NCBI RefSeq assembly: GCF_011320225.1
Contig: NZ_JAAOEN010000009.1
Span: 124,001-188,000 of the forward strand
Length of the DNA: 64,000 nt
DNA from: Phytoactinopolyspora limicola
GTDB taxonomy: Bacteria; Actinomycetota; Actinomycetes; Jiangellales; Jiangellaceae
Direction: 5' to 3'
The first letter of the stretch is position 1, and every line of letters begins with the position of its first letter. Position numbers and translations under genes: made by a program. The notes beneath the pieces are model-generated. The model was not told where the DNA came from. It saw only the letters and a program-made list of their open reading frames with translations, and searched no databases. This document shows, in pieces, positions 53,592 to 61,483 of the stretch.

Positions 53592-54959
53592 CTAGGCGGC
53601 GTGGGGTTGGGTTCCGGGTGCGGGTGGGGGGTGTGAGGTGTATCGGTGTCCGGTGGGGGTGGTGGTTTCGACGGTGTGCCGGTAGGGGTCGACGAGGCGG
53701 ATGGTCCATCCGGGCATTTGTTTGATGTAATTGCCTCGGGCGCAGGTGCCTCGCCCGTTGGTCGGGGTGGTGGGCCCGCCGTGGGTGTAGGGATGGATGT
53801 GATCGAGGTGCCGGATCGGTGCGTCGCAGTAGGGGTCGCGGCAGGTGCCGCCGTCGCGGTAGGTCAACAACCGGGCCAGAGACCCGTCGAAGCGGCGCCG
53901 CCGGGGGTCACAATCGACCACGACCCCGGTGACCGGGTCGGTGAACAACCGCCGCAGGAACACCCGGGCTTGGTGCTCGTCACCGCCTTGGCTGTCACCG
54001 CGGTGGTTGTCTGCGCCGCGGCGGGTGATGTCGCGGGCGGTCTCGGCGGGGATGGGCCCGTACCCGAGCAACTCCGCAGCCTCACCACCACCACCACTGC
54101 CACCGGCGCCGCCGCTGTTGCCGCCGAGCAGTGAGGTGTCGGTCATGACCAGCCCGATTTCGGCGGTGACCGCGTCGGCGCTGGCTTGTCCGGTGAGGCG
54201 TTCGACGAGGGTGTCGGCCATGATCTGATCCCGGGAGCGCCCGTCCCCGCCGGCGGCGACGATCGCGTCGGCGTGGCGGCGCAGCGCCGCGTAGGCCGCG
54301 ACGCCTTGTTCACAGGGCAGCAGCGCGGACACCACGGTCATGGTGTCCGGGGCGGGGCGCACACCGACCCGGCGGTCTTTGCGGGCTCGGGCGGCCCGGG
54401 CGACGGCGGCGGCGGGGTCGGCTTCGATGGCGTAGCGCCGGGCCAGGCCTTGAACCCGCCGCGGCCCCACCCCGACCACCTCGCCGGCGAGGCGGGTGTC
54501 GACCTGGCGGCGCTGCTCGGGGTCGAGGTGGGAGGTTTCGTTCACGATGATGGTGGCGGCGAATTCGGAGATTTCACCGGTGCGTAGCAGGTCGAAGGTG
54601 GCCGGGAGGTGGCAGGTCAACGCCTGGGCCCGGCTGAGTTGGCGGGCCGCGGCCGAGGGTGAGGTTTTCGTGGCCAGCCCGATCTGTTCGGGCACCCCAC
54701 GGGTGGCGTGGCGCTCAGCGAATCCCATCCCGCGGCGGGCTGCGCGTTGGGAGGTGGCGAACTGGACCATCACCTCGTACTGGGTCGCCGCGGCGGCGGC
54801 TTTGAGCCGTTCCAGCCCGGCGAGCAGGTCGATGCGGGCCGCGTCATCAACGACGGTGGTGGGTAGTTCGGCCAGCCGGGACAGCATCGAGGCCAGCTCA
54901 CCCACCACCGTGTCCCGATCGTCCACGTCCGTGGAACCGTCCACCACCTGCTCGTTCAT
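53592..54959 (-). CDS. DUF222 / HNH endonuclease (13E12 family)
   Basis: A 455-residue protein. The N-terminal two thirds are DUF222 (LLAGLERLKAAAAATQYEVMVQFA, then QIGLATKTSPSAAARQLSRAQAL and GEISEFAATIIVNETSHLDPEQRRQVD). The C-terminal HNH nuclease is CRDPYCDAPIRHLDHIHPYTHGGPTTPTNGRGTC, with the His and Asn residues and zinc-type Cys present. This family is multicopy in actinomycetes. Its function is unsettled and may involve a mobile element. It is followed upstream by repeat DNA. Confidence 0.92.
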   Translation of the reverse strand: MNEQVVDGSTDVDDRDTVVGELASMLSRLAELPTTVVDDAARIDLLAGLERLKAAAAATQYEVMVQFATSQRAARRGMGFAERHATRGVPEQIGLATKTSPSAAARQLSRAQALTCHLPATFDLLRTGEISEFAATIIVNETSHLDPEQRRQVDTRLAGEVVGVGPRRVQGLARRYAIEADPAAAVARAARARKDRRVGVRPAPDTMTVVSALLPCEQGVAAYAALRRHADAIVAAGGDGRSRDQIMADTLVERLTGQASADAVTAEIGLVMTDTSLLGGNSGGAGGSGGGGEAAELLGYGPIPAETARDITRRGADNHRGDSQGGDEHQARVFLRRLFTDPVTGVVVDCDPRRRRFDGSLARLLTYRDGGTCRDPYCDAPIRHLDHIHPYTHGGPTTPTNGRGTCARGNYIKQMPGWTIRLVDPYRHTVETTTPTGHRYTSHPPPAPGTQPHAA

Positions 54960-55053
54960 ACGTTCGATTCTACCGCTCTAACAGGCTCCAACACAACCAG
55001 TCACACCATCCCAGCCAGCCACCCCACCCCAACCCACCACCCCAACCCACCAC

Positions 55054-55118
55054 CCCAACCAACCAGCCCAACCAACCAGCCCAACCAACCAGCCCAACCA
55101 ACCAGCCCAACCAACCAG
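55054..55118. repeat. Five tandem copies of CCCAACCAACCAG
   Basis: Exactly five head-to-tail copies of a 13-bp unit, with related CCCAACCCACCA units before it (from about 55000). It is G-poor on this strand and C-rich, with no coding sense. It forms part of a 517-bp gap between the HNH gene and rmlC in which I see no gene. Confidence 0.9.
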
Positions 55119-55137
55119 CCATCCGACCGCCCCAAGC

Positions 55138-55197
55138 CCGGTGATCGAAAACGCGATCCGGTCGCTATAGCGACACAAAACCAGCGACGATCACCGG
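55138..55197. repeat. CCGGTGATCG repeat element, copy 2
   Basis: CCGGTGATCG (55138-55147) and its exact inverse CGATCACCGG (55188-55197) flank the perfect palindrome GTCGCTATAGCGAC (55161-55174). The interior is nearly identical to copy 3 over about 50 bases, including AAAACGCGATCCG before and ACAAAACC after the palindrome. Confidence 0.85.
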
Positions 55198-55232
55198 CAC
55201 ATATGGCAGCGGCCTCGTGGCCCGGGAACCGC

Positions 55233-55390
55233 ACAAACCCGACCCCAACACAACCGGCCACCCCACCCCAACCAGTCACACCATCCCAACCAGTCACACC
55301 ATCCCAACCAGCCACCCCAACCAGCCACCCCATCCCAACCCACCACCCCAACCCACCATCCCAACCAGCCACCCCACCCACCACCCCAAG
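55233..55390. repeat. Degenerate CCCAACCAGYCAC tandem-repeat tract
   Basis: A second low-complexity tract of CCCAACCAG, CACACCATC and CCCACCACC units, including two exact copies of an 18-bp unit (AACCAGTCACACCATCCC). It links repeat copies 2 and 3. Open frames across it encode only Trp/Gly/Leu or Pro/Thr repeats and are not genes. Confidence 0.8.
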
Positions 55391-55391
55391 C

Positions 55392-55451
55392 CCGGTGATC
55401 GAAAACGCGATCCGGTCGCTATAGCGACACAAAACCGGCGACGATCGCCGG
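55392..55451. repeat. CCGGTGATCG repeat element, copy 3
   Basis: CCGGTGATCG (55392-55401) and CGATCGCCGG (55442-55451, one mismatch) flank the palindrome GTCGCTATAGCGAC (55415-55428). It lies just past the 3' end of rmlC and could act as its transcription terminator, although no T-run follows. Confidence 0.85.
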
Positions 55452-55476
55452 GGTAAATGGCAGCGGCGGGAAAGGC

Positions 55477-56058
55477 TCATGTCGAGCGGGATATCACCCG
55501 CGCGGGAAGGATCCCCAAGGTGAGCGCTTCGGCGAGGGTCGGAGCGTTGGCGTCCCGATCGGACAGTACGGGAGGCTGGTCTTTGGGTAGGGGGAGCGCG
55601 AGGGCGGGATCGCGTGGGCTGATGGTGTACTCGAGGGTGGGGTCGTATGAGGAACTACACAGGTATGCCAGCACAGTGAAGTCTTGGCGGGCAACGAATG
55701 CGTGGCCGAGCCCTTCTGCCATGTATACGGCGCGGAAGCTGACGCTGTCGAGCTGGACGGCCTCCCATTGGCCGAACGTGGGGGAGTCAACTCGAAGGTC
55801 GACGACGATGTCGGTGAGCGCGCCGTGCGGGCAGTAGACGTACCGGGATTGCCCGGGCGGAGTTCGGGTGAAGTGAACGCCCCGGACGGTTCCCCTTCTG
55901 GACACGTTGATGTTGGTCTGGGCGACGGTGAAGGGGTGACCGATAGCGGCCACGAAGGCTGGCTCCTGGTAAGGGGCGACGAAGACTCCCCGTTCATCCG
56001 TGAAGGGTGTGGGAACGAACTCGTAAGCACCGGAGATCCCTAGCGGGTGGATATCCAC
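55477..56058 (-). CDS. rfbC: dTDP-4-dehydrorhamnose 3,5-epimerase family protein
   Basis: A 193-residue RmlC-type cupin epimerase. FVPTPFTDERGVFVAPYQEPAF opens the domain, the catalytic His is in GTVRGVHFTRTPPGQSRYVYC, the Asp partner is in TDIVVDLRVDSPTFG, and the catalytic Tyr lies in LAYLCSSSYDPTLEYTI. It converts the dTDP-4-keto-6-deoxyglucose made by RmlB. Sequence details (ISGAYEFVPTPF) resemble epimerases of antibiotic deoxysugar pathways. It lies one base after the rmlB stop. No rmlD reductase is visible, so the final sugar is undetermined. Confidence 0.92.
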   Translation of the reverse strand: MDIHPLGISGAYEFVPTPFTDERGVFVAPYQEPAFVAAIGHPFTVAQTNINVSRRGTVRGVHFTRTPPGQSRYVYCPHGALTDIVVDLRVDSPTFGQWEAVQLDSVSFRAVYMAEGLGHAFVARQDFTVLAYLCSSSYDPTLEYTISPRDPALALPLPKDQPPVLSDRDANAPTLAEALTLGILPARVISRST

Positions 56059-56059
56059 T

Positions 56060-57070
56060 TCATGCCTCCTTCGCCCCGGACCTTCCGGAGCCGCTTGGGG
56101 CGTGCTTCAGCGGTTCCCACCAGGGTCGGTTGTCTCGATACCAGGCGACGGTCTGGGGGAGGCCTTCGCTGATCGGGGTGAGGGGCCGAAACCCGAGCTC
56201 CGTACGGATCTTGGTGGTATCGACGCTGTACCGGTGATCGTGGCCGGGCCGGTCCGCGACGTGGCACACGGCGTCCCAGGTGAAGCCGAGTAGATCGAGG
56301 AGAGACTGGGTGAGTTCGATGTTGGACAGCTCGGTTTCAGCACCAATGTTGTAGACCTCGCCGACTCGGCCCGTGGTCCGGACGAGTTCAACTGCTCGGC
56401 AGTGGTCATCGGCGTGTAACCAGTCGCGGCGGTGGCTGCCGTCGCCGTAGAGAGGCACGGGGTTCCCGTCGAGTAAAGAGGTGACGAAGAGCGGGATGGC
56501 CTTCTCCGGGTACTGGTACGGCCCGTAGTTGTTGGAACTGCGGGTGACGATGACCGGGACACCATGGGTCCGGTGATATGCCTGAGCGAGCAGGTCTCCG
56601 GCTGCTTTGCTCGCGCTGTAGGGGGAGCTGGGTTTGAGGGGGGAAGTTTCGTCGCAGGAGCCTCGCGTGATCGAGCCGTAGACCTCGTCGGTGGAGATGT
56701 ATAGGAATCGCTCAACGCCGTACTGGAGGGCGGCATCGAGGAGGACCTGAGTGCCGTCGACGTTGGTTCTCACGAAGCTGGAGGCATCAGCGATCGAGCG
56801 GTCGACGTGGCTCTCGGCAGCGAAGTGGATCACCTCGTCCACCCTCGCGGTCAACGCGCGGACCAACGTGGCATCGCGGATATCGCCGGGTACGAACTCC
56901 AGGTGAGGCGAGCCGATGACGGGTTCCAGGTTGGCCAGGTTCCCGGCGTAGGTCAGCTTGTCAAGGACGACGAGGTGCGCACCAGCGAGGGACGGGTATT
57001 GTGCGGTGAGCGCGGAGCGGACGAAGTGGGAGCCGACGAAGCCGGCGCCACCGGTGATGAGGATGCGCAT
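56060..57070 (-). CDS. rfbB: dTDP-glucose 4,6-dehydratase
   Basis: A 336-residue extended SDR enzyme. The NAD motif is MRILITGGAGFVGSHF, the catalytic block is YISTDEVYGSITRGSCDETSPLKPSSPYSASKAAGD with the Thr-Asp-Glu triad and Tyr-x3-Lys, and RSSNNYGPYQYPEKAIPLFV is the substrate loop. It makes dTDP-4-keto-6-deoxyglucose. The frame opens to 57127 inside rmlA, but the ATG at 57070, preceded by CAGGAG, gives the exact family N-terminus. It is between rmlA and rmlC in one operon. Confidence 0.95.
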   Translation of the reverse strand: MRILITGGAGFVGSHFVRSALTAQYPSLAGAHLVVLDKLTYAGNLANLEPVIGSPHLEFVPGDIRDATLVRALTARVDEVIHFAAESHVDRSIADASSFVRTNVDGTQVLLDAALQYGVERFLYISTDEVYGSITRGSCDETSPLKPSSPYSASKAAGDLLAQAYHRTHGVPVIVTRSSNNYGPYQYPEKAIPLFVTSLLDGNPVPLYGDGSHRRDWLHADDHCRAVELVRTTGRVGEVYNIGAETELSNIELTQSLLDLLGFTWDAVCHVADRPGHDHRYSVDTTKIRTELGFRPLTPISEGLPQTVAWYRDNRPWWEPLKHAPSGSGRSGAKEA

Positions 57071-57110
57071 GGGGGCGTACTCCTGGCGGCTGTTCGGTGG
57101 TGGTCGACCA

Positions 57111-58010
57111 TCATGAGGCGGCGACATGGACCAGCGCCCGGGGGTCTGTGGTGGGGAGATCCATCAGGTAACGGCCGTATGCCGAGTTCGCCTGCTGCTC
57201 GCCGAGGCGGTAGCAGTCCAGGGCGCTGATGAATCCCATGCGCCACGCCACTTCCTCGAGACAGGCAATCCGGACACCTTGGCGTTCTTCTAGCATTTGG
57301 ACGTATTCGCTGGCCCGAAGTAGCGATTCATGTGTTCCGGCGTCCATCCAGGTGAATCCGCGGCCGAGGTTGACCAGCGAAGCGTGGCCACGTTCCACGT
57401 AGGCCTGGTTGACGTCGGTGATCTCGAGTTCGCCTCGGTCCGACGGCTTCAGGCGGGAGGCGATTTCCACCGCATCGTGGGTGTAGAAGTAGAGTCCGGT
57501 GACCGCGAGGTTGGACGATGGCCGGCGTGGCTTCTCCTCCACCGCGATGAGCCGGCCACTCTGGTCGAGTCTGGCGACACCGTAGTGACGTGGATCCGAC
57601 ACCGCGTACCCGAACAAGACGCAGCCATCAACCGTGGCGGCTTGTTGTTGGAGCCGCTCAGAGAAGCCTGGCCCGTGAAAGATGTTGTCTCCGAGGATCA
57701 GGGCGAGATTGTCGTCGCCGACGTGCTCAGCTCCTATGATGAGCGCCTCGGCCAGCCCGTTCGGGTCGGTCTGGTGGGCGTAGCTGAAGTGCACACCGAG
57801 CCAGGATCCGTCGCCTAGGAGCCGCTGGTACAGGGGTTCGTCGCGCGGTGTCGTGATGATCAGAATGTCGGAGATCCCGGTGAGCATCAGAACGGACAGC
57901 GGGTAATACACCATCGGCTTGTCGTAGACCGGCAAGAGTTGTTTGGACACTGCGACTGTGATGGGGGAAAGCCGAGTACCACTGCCACCGGCCAGTACTA
58001 TCCCTTTCAC
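57111..58010 (-). CDS. rfbA: Glucose-1-phosphate thymidylyltransferase
   Basis: A 299-residue RmlA. The nucleotide loop is MKGIVLAGGSGTRLSPITVAVSKQLLPVYDKPMVYYPLS, then QTDPNGLAEALIIGAEHVG, LILGDNIFHGPGF (metal Asp) and EEKPRRPSSNLAVTGLYFY. It makes dTDP-glucose, the precursor used by rmlB and rmlC downstream. It is the first gene of the minus-strand sugar operon and divergent from a StrR-like regulator across about 270 bp. Confidence 0.95.
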   Translation of the reverse strand: MKGIVLAGGSGTRLSPITVAVSKQLLPVYDKPMVYYPLSVLMLTGISDILIITTPRDEPLYQRLLGDGSWLGVHFSYAHQTDPNGLAEALIIGAEHVGDDNLALILGDNIFHGPGFSERLQQQAATVDGCVLFGYAVSDPRHYGVARLDQSGRLIAVEEKPRRPSSNLAVTGLYFYTHDAVEIASRLKPSDRGELEITDVNQAYVERGHASLVNLGRGFTWMDAGTHESLLRASEYVQMLEERQGVRIACLEEVAWRMGFISALDCYRLGEQQANSAYGRYLMDLPTTDPRALVHVAAS

Positions 58011-58284
58011 CTATACCTCCACGCAGTCAAGATCTCGGCAAAGACCTGCTCACCGGCAGATGCATCGCAGATGGTTATGGGCGCATATTCCGCTGTGATC
58101 GAAGATCCGTAGGGCCGCTGCGATAAACGTAGGAGGTGCCGCCGGCAGGTGTCGAGCGGACAAGTGGTACGGGTTGACCTTCAAGATAGTCATCTAGAGG
58201 ATGAATGGCAGGGCTGGAGGCAGGGTCGGTGGGGACCCCCTAGGCGGCTTGTGCGAAAGCCATGAGCAGGGGGAAGGACGGCAA

Positions 58285-59292
58285 TTGAGTAAGCAGCACA
58301 AACATTGGCGCGGCAAGGTTGCTGGCGGCTCGCCGCAAAAGGTTGACAGATCAACTCAGCTAGTAGTGGTCGATCAGTTGGCCGGGCCGGTTTTTCCTAG
58401 AGTAATGGGAGTTTCCGAAAGTCATGCCAGGCTCCTGGCTGAGGTGTTTGACAGGTTGCCGCCGGTGCTCGTCCAGAGAGATACGCTGCGGATTATCGAC
58501 GGTATGCATCGGGTGCGTGCGGCGGCTATTCTTGGGCAGTGTGAAATTGAAGTAGAACTATTTGACGGTACCGAGGAAGAAGCCTTCGTTCGAAGCATAG
58601 CCGATAATATCTCGCACGGAATGCCGCTCTCGCTTGCTGATCGCCGTAACGCGGCGCTGCGGGCGTTGGCGTCGCAGCCCGAATGGTCTGATCGGCGAAT
58701 CGCCGAACTTGTCGGCCTCTCCGCCAGTACCGTCGGCGCGTTGCGCGGCACCAGTTCGCCACGGGAGAGCGTCCAGGCCAGGGTGGGGAAAGATGGCCGC
58801 GCGCGGCCGTTGAACTCGGAGCATTCCCGGCGCCGGATTGTGGAGATCTTGAAATCCAGTCCTGGCGCTTCTCTGCGCCAGGTGGCTCGGGCGGCCGGAG
58901 TTTCGCCCGCCACGGTCAGAGATGTTCGGGAGCGCCTGGAACGTGGGGATGATCCGGTCCGGCTTCAGTCGAACAACGCGCCATCCGTTGCGGATGATGG
59001 CGCATCCGGGGATCGGCCGACGGCGCACACCACAAGAATAGACTGGAATGCGCTCGACCGGCTGAGCCGAGATCCCTCTGTAGTAAACACAGAAATCGGC
59101 CGGCGAGTTGTCAGGTTTTTCCATGCGGTACGGCGGATCGACTCGGATGAGCTGCTGCGAAGTCTTCCAGAACACTCTTACCAGGCCGTCTCTGAGACAG
59201 CGAACGCCTGTGCCAGTCAATGGCAGCTTCTTGCTGGTGAGCTGGAGAGAAGGTCGCGGATAGTGGACTCCGCTGAATATCGACGCGATTGA
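58285..59292 (+). CDS. StrR-like ParB-domain pathway-specific regulator
   Basis: About 335 residues. The ParB-type N-terminal domain reads LLAEVFDRLPPVLVQRDTLRIIDGMHRVRAAAILGQCEIEVELFDGTEEEAFVRSIADNISHGMPLSLADRR. It is followed by a helix-turn-helix (PEWSDRRIAELVGLSASTVGALR) and a second HTH-like segment (SLRQVARAAGVSPATVRDVRERL). This layout matches StrR, NovG and related antibiotic-cluster activators. TTG at 58285 with GGAAGGA eight bases upstream is the best start; ATG 58201 has no usable ribosome site. A StrR-type site lies just after it, before the precursor gene, pointing to activation of the RiPP operon. Confidence 0.85.
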   Translation: MSKQHKHWRGKVAGGSPQKVDRSTQLVVVDQLAGPVFPRVMGVSESHARLLAEVFDRLPPVLVQRDTLRIIDGMHRVRAAAILGQCEIEVELFDGTEEEAFVRSIADNISHGMPLSLADRRNAALRALASQPEWSDRRIAELVGLSASTVGALRGTSSPRESVQARVGKDGRARPLNSEHSRRRIVEILKSSPGASLRQVARAAGVSPATVRDVRERLERGDDPVRLQSNNAPSVADDGASGDRPTAHTTRIDWNALDRLSRDPSVVNTEIGRRVVRFFHAVRRIDSDELLRSLPEHSYQAVSETANACASQWQLLAGELERRSRIVDSAEYRRD

Positions 59293-59322
59293 TCCGTATC
59301 GTGCCAAGGCGTGATGTGTTGT

Positions 59323-59351
59323 GTTCAACCGGGTGAAGTGGTCAGTTGAAC
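59323..59351 (+). promoter_or_regulatory. StrR-type binding site upstream of the RiPP precursor
   Basis: GTTCAACCG-N11-CAGTTGAAC. The StrR consensus is GTTCGACTG-N11-CAGTCGAAC; the left half matches 7 of 9 bases, the right half 8 of 9, and the 11-base spacer is exact. It lies 30 bases after the regulator's stop and 121 bases before the precursor ATG. Confidence 0.75.
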
Positions 59352-59472
59352 GGTGCCAACTCGGTGAATAGATACGCATGTGTGGCATTGGGATCTTGAC
59401 GGAGATATAGATCCGGGATTCTCTAGTGGAGACGGATCCGTCGTCACGTTCACCCATGAAGGAGGGCCACCA

Positions 59473-59622
59473 ATGGTCACCAAGGAAATGGAACTAGAGG
59501 ACGTTCTCGGAACGTTGCTGGAAGGCGAGACGACTGAGTCGATCGCCGATCTGGAGATCGACCCGATCCAGATGCCAGTTGCCAAGAGTTCGATCACTTA
59601 CACGATCGTTATTCACTGCTGA
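59473..59622 (+). CDS. RiPP precursor peptide, thioamitide-like core ending TIVIHC
   Basis: A 49-residue peptide. The leader is acidic (residues 5-30, rich in Glu, Asp and Leu; contains LEDVLGTLLEGE and SIADLEIDP). The C-terminal core is probably SSITYTIVIHC (39-49). Thr44 lies five residues before Cys49 with His48 before it. Thioviridamide-family cores end in the same T-x-x-x-H-C pattern, where the Thr and decarboxylated Cys form the AviMeCys ring. AAGGAGG seven bases before ATG 59473 is the strongest ribosome site in the region. The downstream PPC-decarboxylase-like gene fits the C-terminal Cys. The exact leader cleavage point is not known. Confidence 0.82.
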   Translation: MVTKEMELEDVLGTLLEGETTESIADLEIDPIQMPVAKSSITYTIVIHC

Positions 59623-59629
59623 TCGGGTG

Positions 59630-59655
59630 CGGCGGGCGCTTTTTCGCGTCCGCCG
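59630..59655 (+). terminator. Hairpin after the precursor gene, likely attenuator
   Basis: CGGCGGGCGC (59630-59639) pairs with GCGTCCGCCG (59646-59655) around a TTTTTC loop, with one G-T pair. There is no T-run after it, so it is probably a partial terminator or mRNA stabiliser that keeps precursor transcript in excess over the enzymes. Confidence 0.6.
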
Positions 59656-59727
59656 TCCGGTTCCGCCATTCTGAGGTGCCTTCCCACTGAGGAGTCTTTG
59701 CGGTGCCGTTTGCGCAAGGAAAGGGAA

Positions 59728-60588
59728 ATGATGTCGGTAGTTCATAGCTGGGCGGTCGTTACGGAGGTCGCCGAGGTCGATATCGCGTTGGCAGCAGCGC
59801 AGTTGACCACGGTTAATGGAATGCCGATAGCTCCGGCTGTCATGGGGGACAACGATGGGCGGCCGGAGTTGTCCTACATTCCTGGGCCGCGGCTGGACGT
59901 CTTGGTGCAGAAGGACTCAGAACCCGGCGGTTGTTTGGGGACGGTTGGCCGGGTGCTCGCGGCACTCCACGGCGCCCGGCCGCCGTCGAGCCTTGGTCCC
60001 GCCCGGATCGAGGCGCCTCCATGGGAGCCGTTGACCCCATCGACGTGGTTAGGGCTTTCAACCGTGCAGCGGAGGTTGGTCGGTGTACTCCACACCGACG
60101 ATCCCGTGCGCGAGCAAGGACGACGTACCCGGGATCAGCTACTCGACGGGATCACGTGGATTCACGGTGACGCCCGGACGAACAACGTCTGTGTCACCCC
60201 CGCCGGCCAGCCGCGGCTGATCGACTGGGAGGTGGCCGGCATCGGCCGGGCCGAGGCTGACCTGGGTGCGATGTCCGCGTCGCTCATGGCGGATGGACTC
60301 CTGGCGGTGACGGCGCCGGCCGGGCCCGCCGCGAAAGCGGCCCTCACCAGGGCTGTCACGGTGGCCACTGGCCGTATCCGCGCGGTTCTCCGGGGTTATC
60401 GCGCGGGCACCGCGCAGCGCCTGGACCCGGAGCTGCTCGCGGCGGCCGTTGGATGTGCCCTGCTCACTAGAGCATTCATGCGCACCTCCGTGACGAGCTG
60501 GGACCGTCTGGCGAAGGCGCAGTACGAGATTGGGCGGGGTCTCTTGCTTGATCCGCGACGGTGGAGGGCGATTGATCATGACGCCTGA
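59728..60588 (+). CDS. APH-fold phosphotransferase-like protein (RiPP Ser/Thr dehydration)
   Basis: A 286-residue kinase-fold protein. The catalytic loop ITWIHGDARTNNVCV and metal site PRLIDWEVAGIGRAEADLG are intact; the N-lobe is shortened (MPIAPAVMGDNDGRPELSYIPGPRLDVLV). In thioamitide (TvaC/TvaE type) and class V lanthipeptide (LxmK type) clusters, an APH-like protein works with a HopA1-like protein to phosphorylate and dehydrate Ser/Thr. The same pair occurs here. Two ATGs (59728, 59731) follow AAGGAAAGGG. It overlaps the next gene by 11 bases. Confidence 0.83.
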   Translation: MMSVVHSWAVVTEVAEVDIALAAAQLTTVNGMPIAPAVMGDNDGRPELSYIPGPRLDVLVQKDSEPGGCLGTVGRVLAALHGARPPSSLGPARIEAPPWEPLTPSTWLGLSTVQRRLVGVLHTDDPVREQGRRTRDQLLDGITWIHGDARTNNVCVTPAGQPRLIDWEVAGIGRAEADLGAMSASLMADGLLAVTAPAGPAAKAALTRAVTVATGRIRAVLRGYRAGTAQRLDPELLAAAVGCALLTRAFMRTSVTSWDRLAKAQYEIGRGLLLDPRRWRAIDHDA

Positions 60589-61483
60589 GTATCCCGGGCT
60601 GCTGGAGATCGATGCCCTGGTGGCCAGCGTGTTGCCGGAGCCCGACGACCGGCCCATCGGCGCGGCGGTGAGGGACCATCTCGTCGAGCAGGTGTATACC
60701 GTCGTGCACACCCGCAGGCCAGCGACCGAAGGCAGCTTCTCGGCGAACCGCGCTGAGTTCGTGGAGATGGCCCGCGAGATATCCCAGCAGCTGTCCGGAC
60801 TGACCTACCGGCAGCCAAGTATGCGGCTGGTTCAGGCGCAGGAGGACAGCGTAGTCGTCCGTTGTCCGGCGGGTGTCGAATTCCGTGTTTCGCCTACTGA
60901 TATCGAGCCGGAATACCTGGGATACGTGACTTTGCAGGTGAGCGGGCTGGCTTGTCCGGCGGAGGGCCGGTGGCTGCATTGGCGCGGGCCGGACGTGTCG
61001 GGCGCCAACCTCGACGCCCGGATCTATCTGAACCTGGGGGTGGAGTCGGCGGTGCCGTCGTGGGCGGCGATTGTGCGGGCGTTGGCGGCCGAGGCGGTGG
61101 AGTTCACCACGAAGCTGGGCGGCTCCCGCACTATGTTGCGCCGGGCCGACTCGGCGGTGATCTACGTAAACCTGGCCCAGCTGCCGAGGGTCCTGCGGCT
61201 GCTGACCACGCTGGTCTCCGAGAGCGACGTCGAAGAGCCGGTTGCCGGGTTCAGCTACCGAGTGTCGCGGGGGATCGGCGTAGCCCGAGCGCCTGTCGGC
61301 TCCAACGGGGCTGCGTCTGCGAGCCGACCCGCGTCGACGCTGGTCAGCGTCGGTCTTCATTGGGCGAATGTGCTCGTCTCGCAATGGTCCGCTTCGGGAT
61401 CCCTGGAGGAGATGTACGCGGAGCTGGCTCGTTCGTGGGAGTCGATCGAGCTTCACCTGCGGACGGCGGGAGCGGGCGTATGA
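60578..61483 (+). CDS. HopA1-like protein (RiPP dehydration/cyclisation partner)
   Basis: A 301-residue protein resembling the HopA1 effector family. Recognised blocks are DARIYLNLGVESAVPSWAAIVRALAAEAVEFTTKLGG and SRTMLRRADSAVIYVNLAQLPRVLRLL. Earlier, LSGLTYRQPSMRLVQAQEDSVVVRCPAGVEFRVSP is the N-terminal part. Homologues in thioviridamide (TvaD) and class V lanthipeptide (LxmY) clusters are thought to remove phosphate from phospho-Ser/Thr. ATG at 60578; ATGA overlap with the decarboxylase gene. Confidence 0.8.
   Translation: MTPEYPGLLEIDALVASVLPEPDDRPIGAAVRDHLVEQVYTVVHTRRPATEGSFSANRAEFVEMAREISQQLSGLTYRQPSMRLVQAQEDSVVVRCPAGVEFRVSPTDIEPEYLGYVTLQVSGLACPAEGRWLHWRGPDVSGANLDARIYLNLGVESAVPSWAAIVRALAAEAVEFTTKLGGSRTMLRRADSAVIYVNLAQLPRVLRLLTTLVSESDVEEPVAGFSYRVSRGIGVARAPVGSNGAASASRPASTLVSVGLHWANVLVSQWSASGSLEEMYAELARSWESIELHLRTAGAGV

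Noticed and set aside
55054-55390. Possible CRISPR array
   Set aside because: The units are 13 and 18 bp, directly joined without unique spacers, and no cas genes are nearby.
55001-55480. Minus-strand frame encoding Trp/Gly/Leu repeats
   Set aside because: It is only the translation of the C-rich tandem repeats.
58140-58200. Second StrR-type site between rmlA and the regulator
   Set aside because: GTGTCGAGCG and CGGGTTGACC are roughly spaced but match the consensus poorly.
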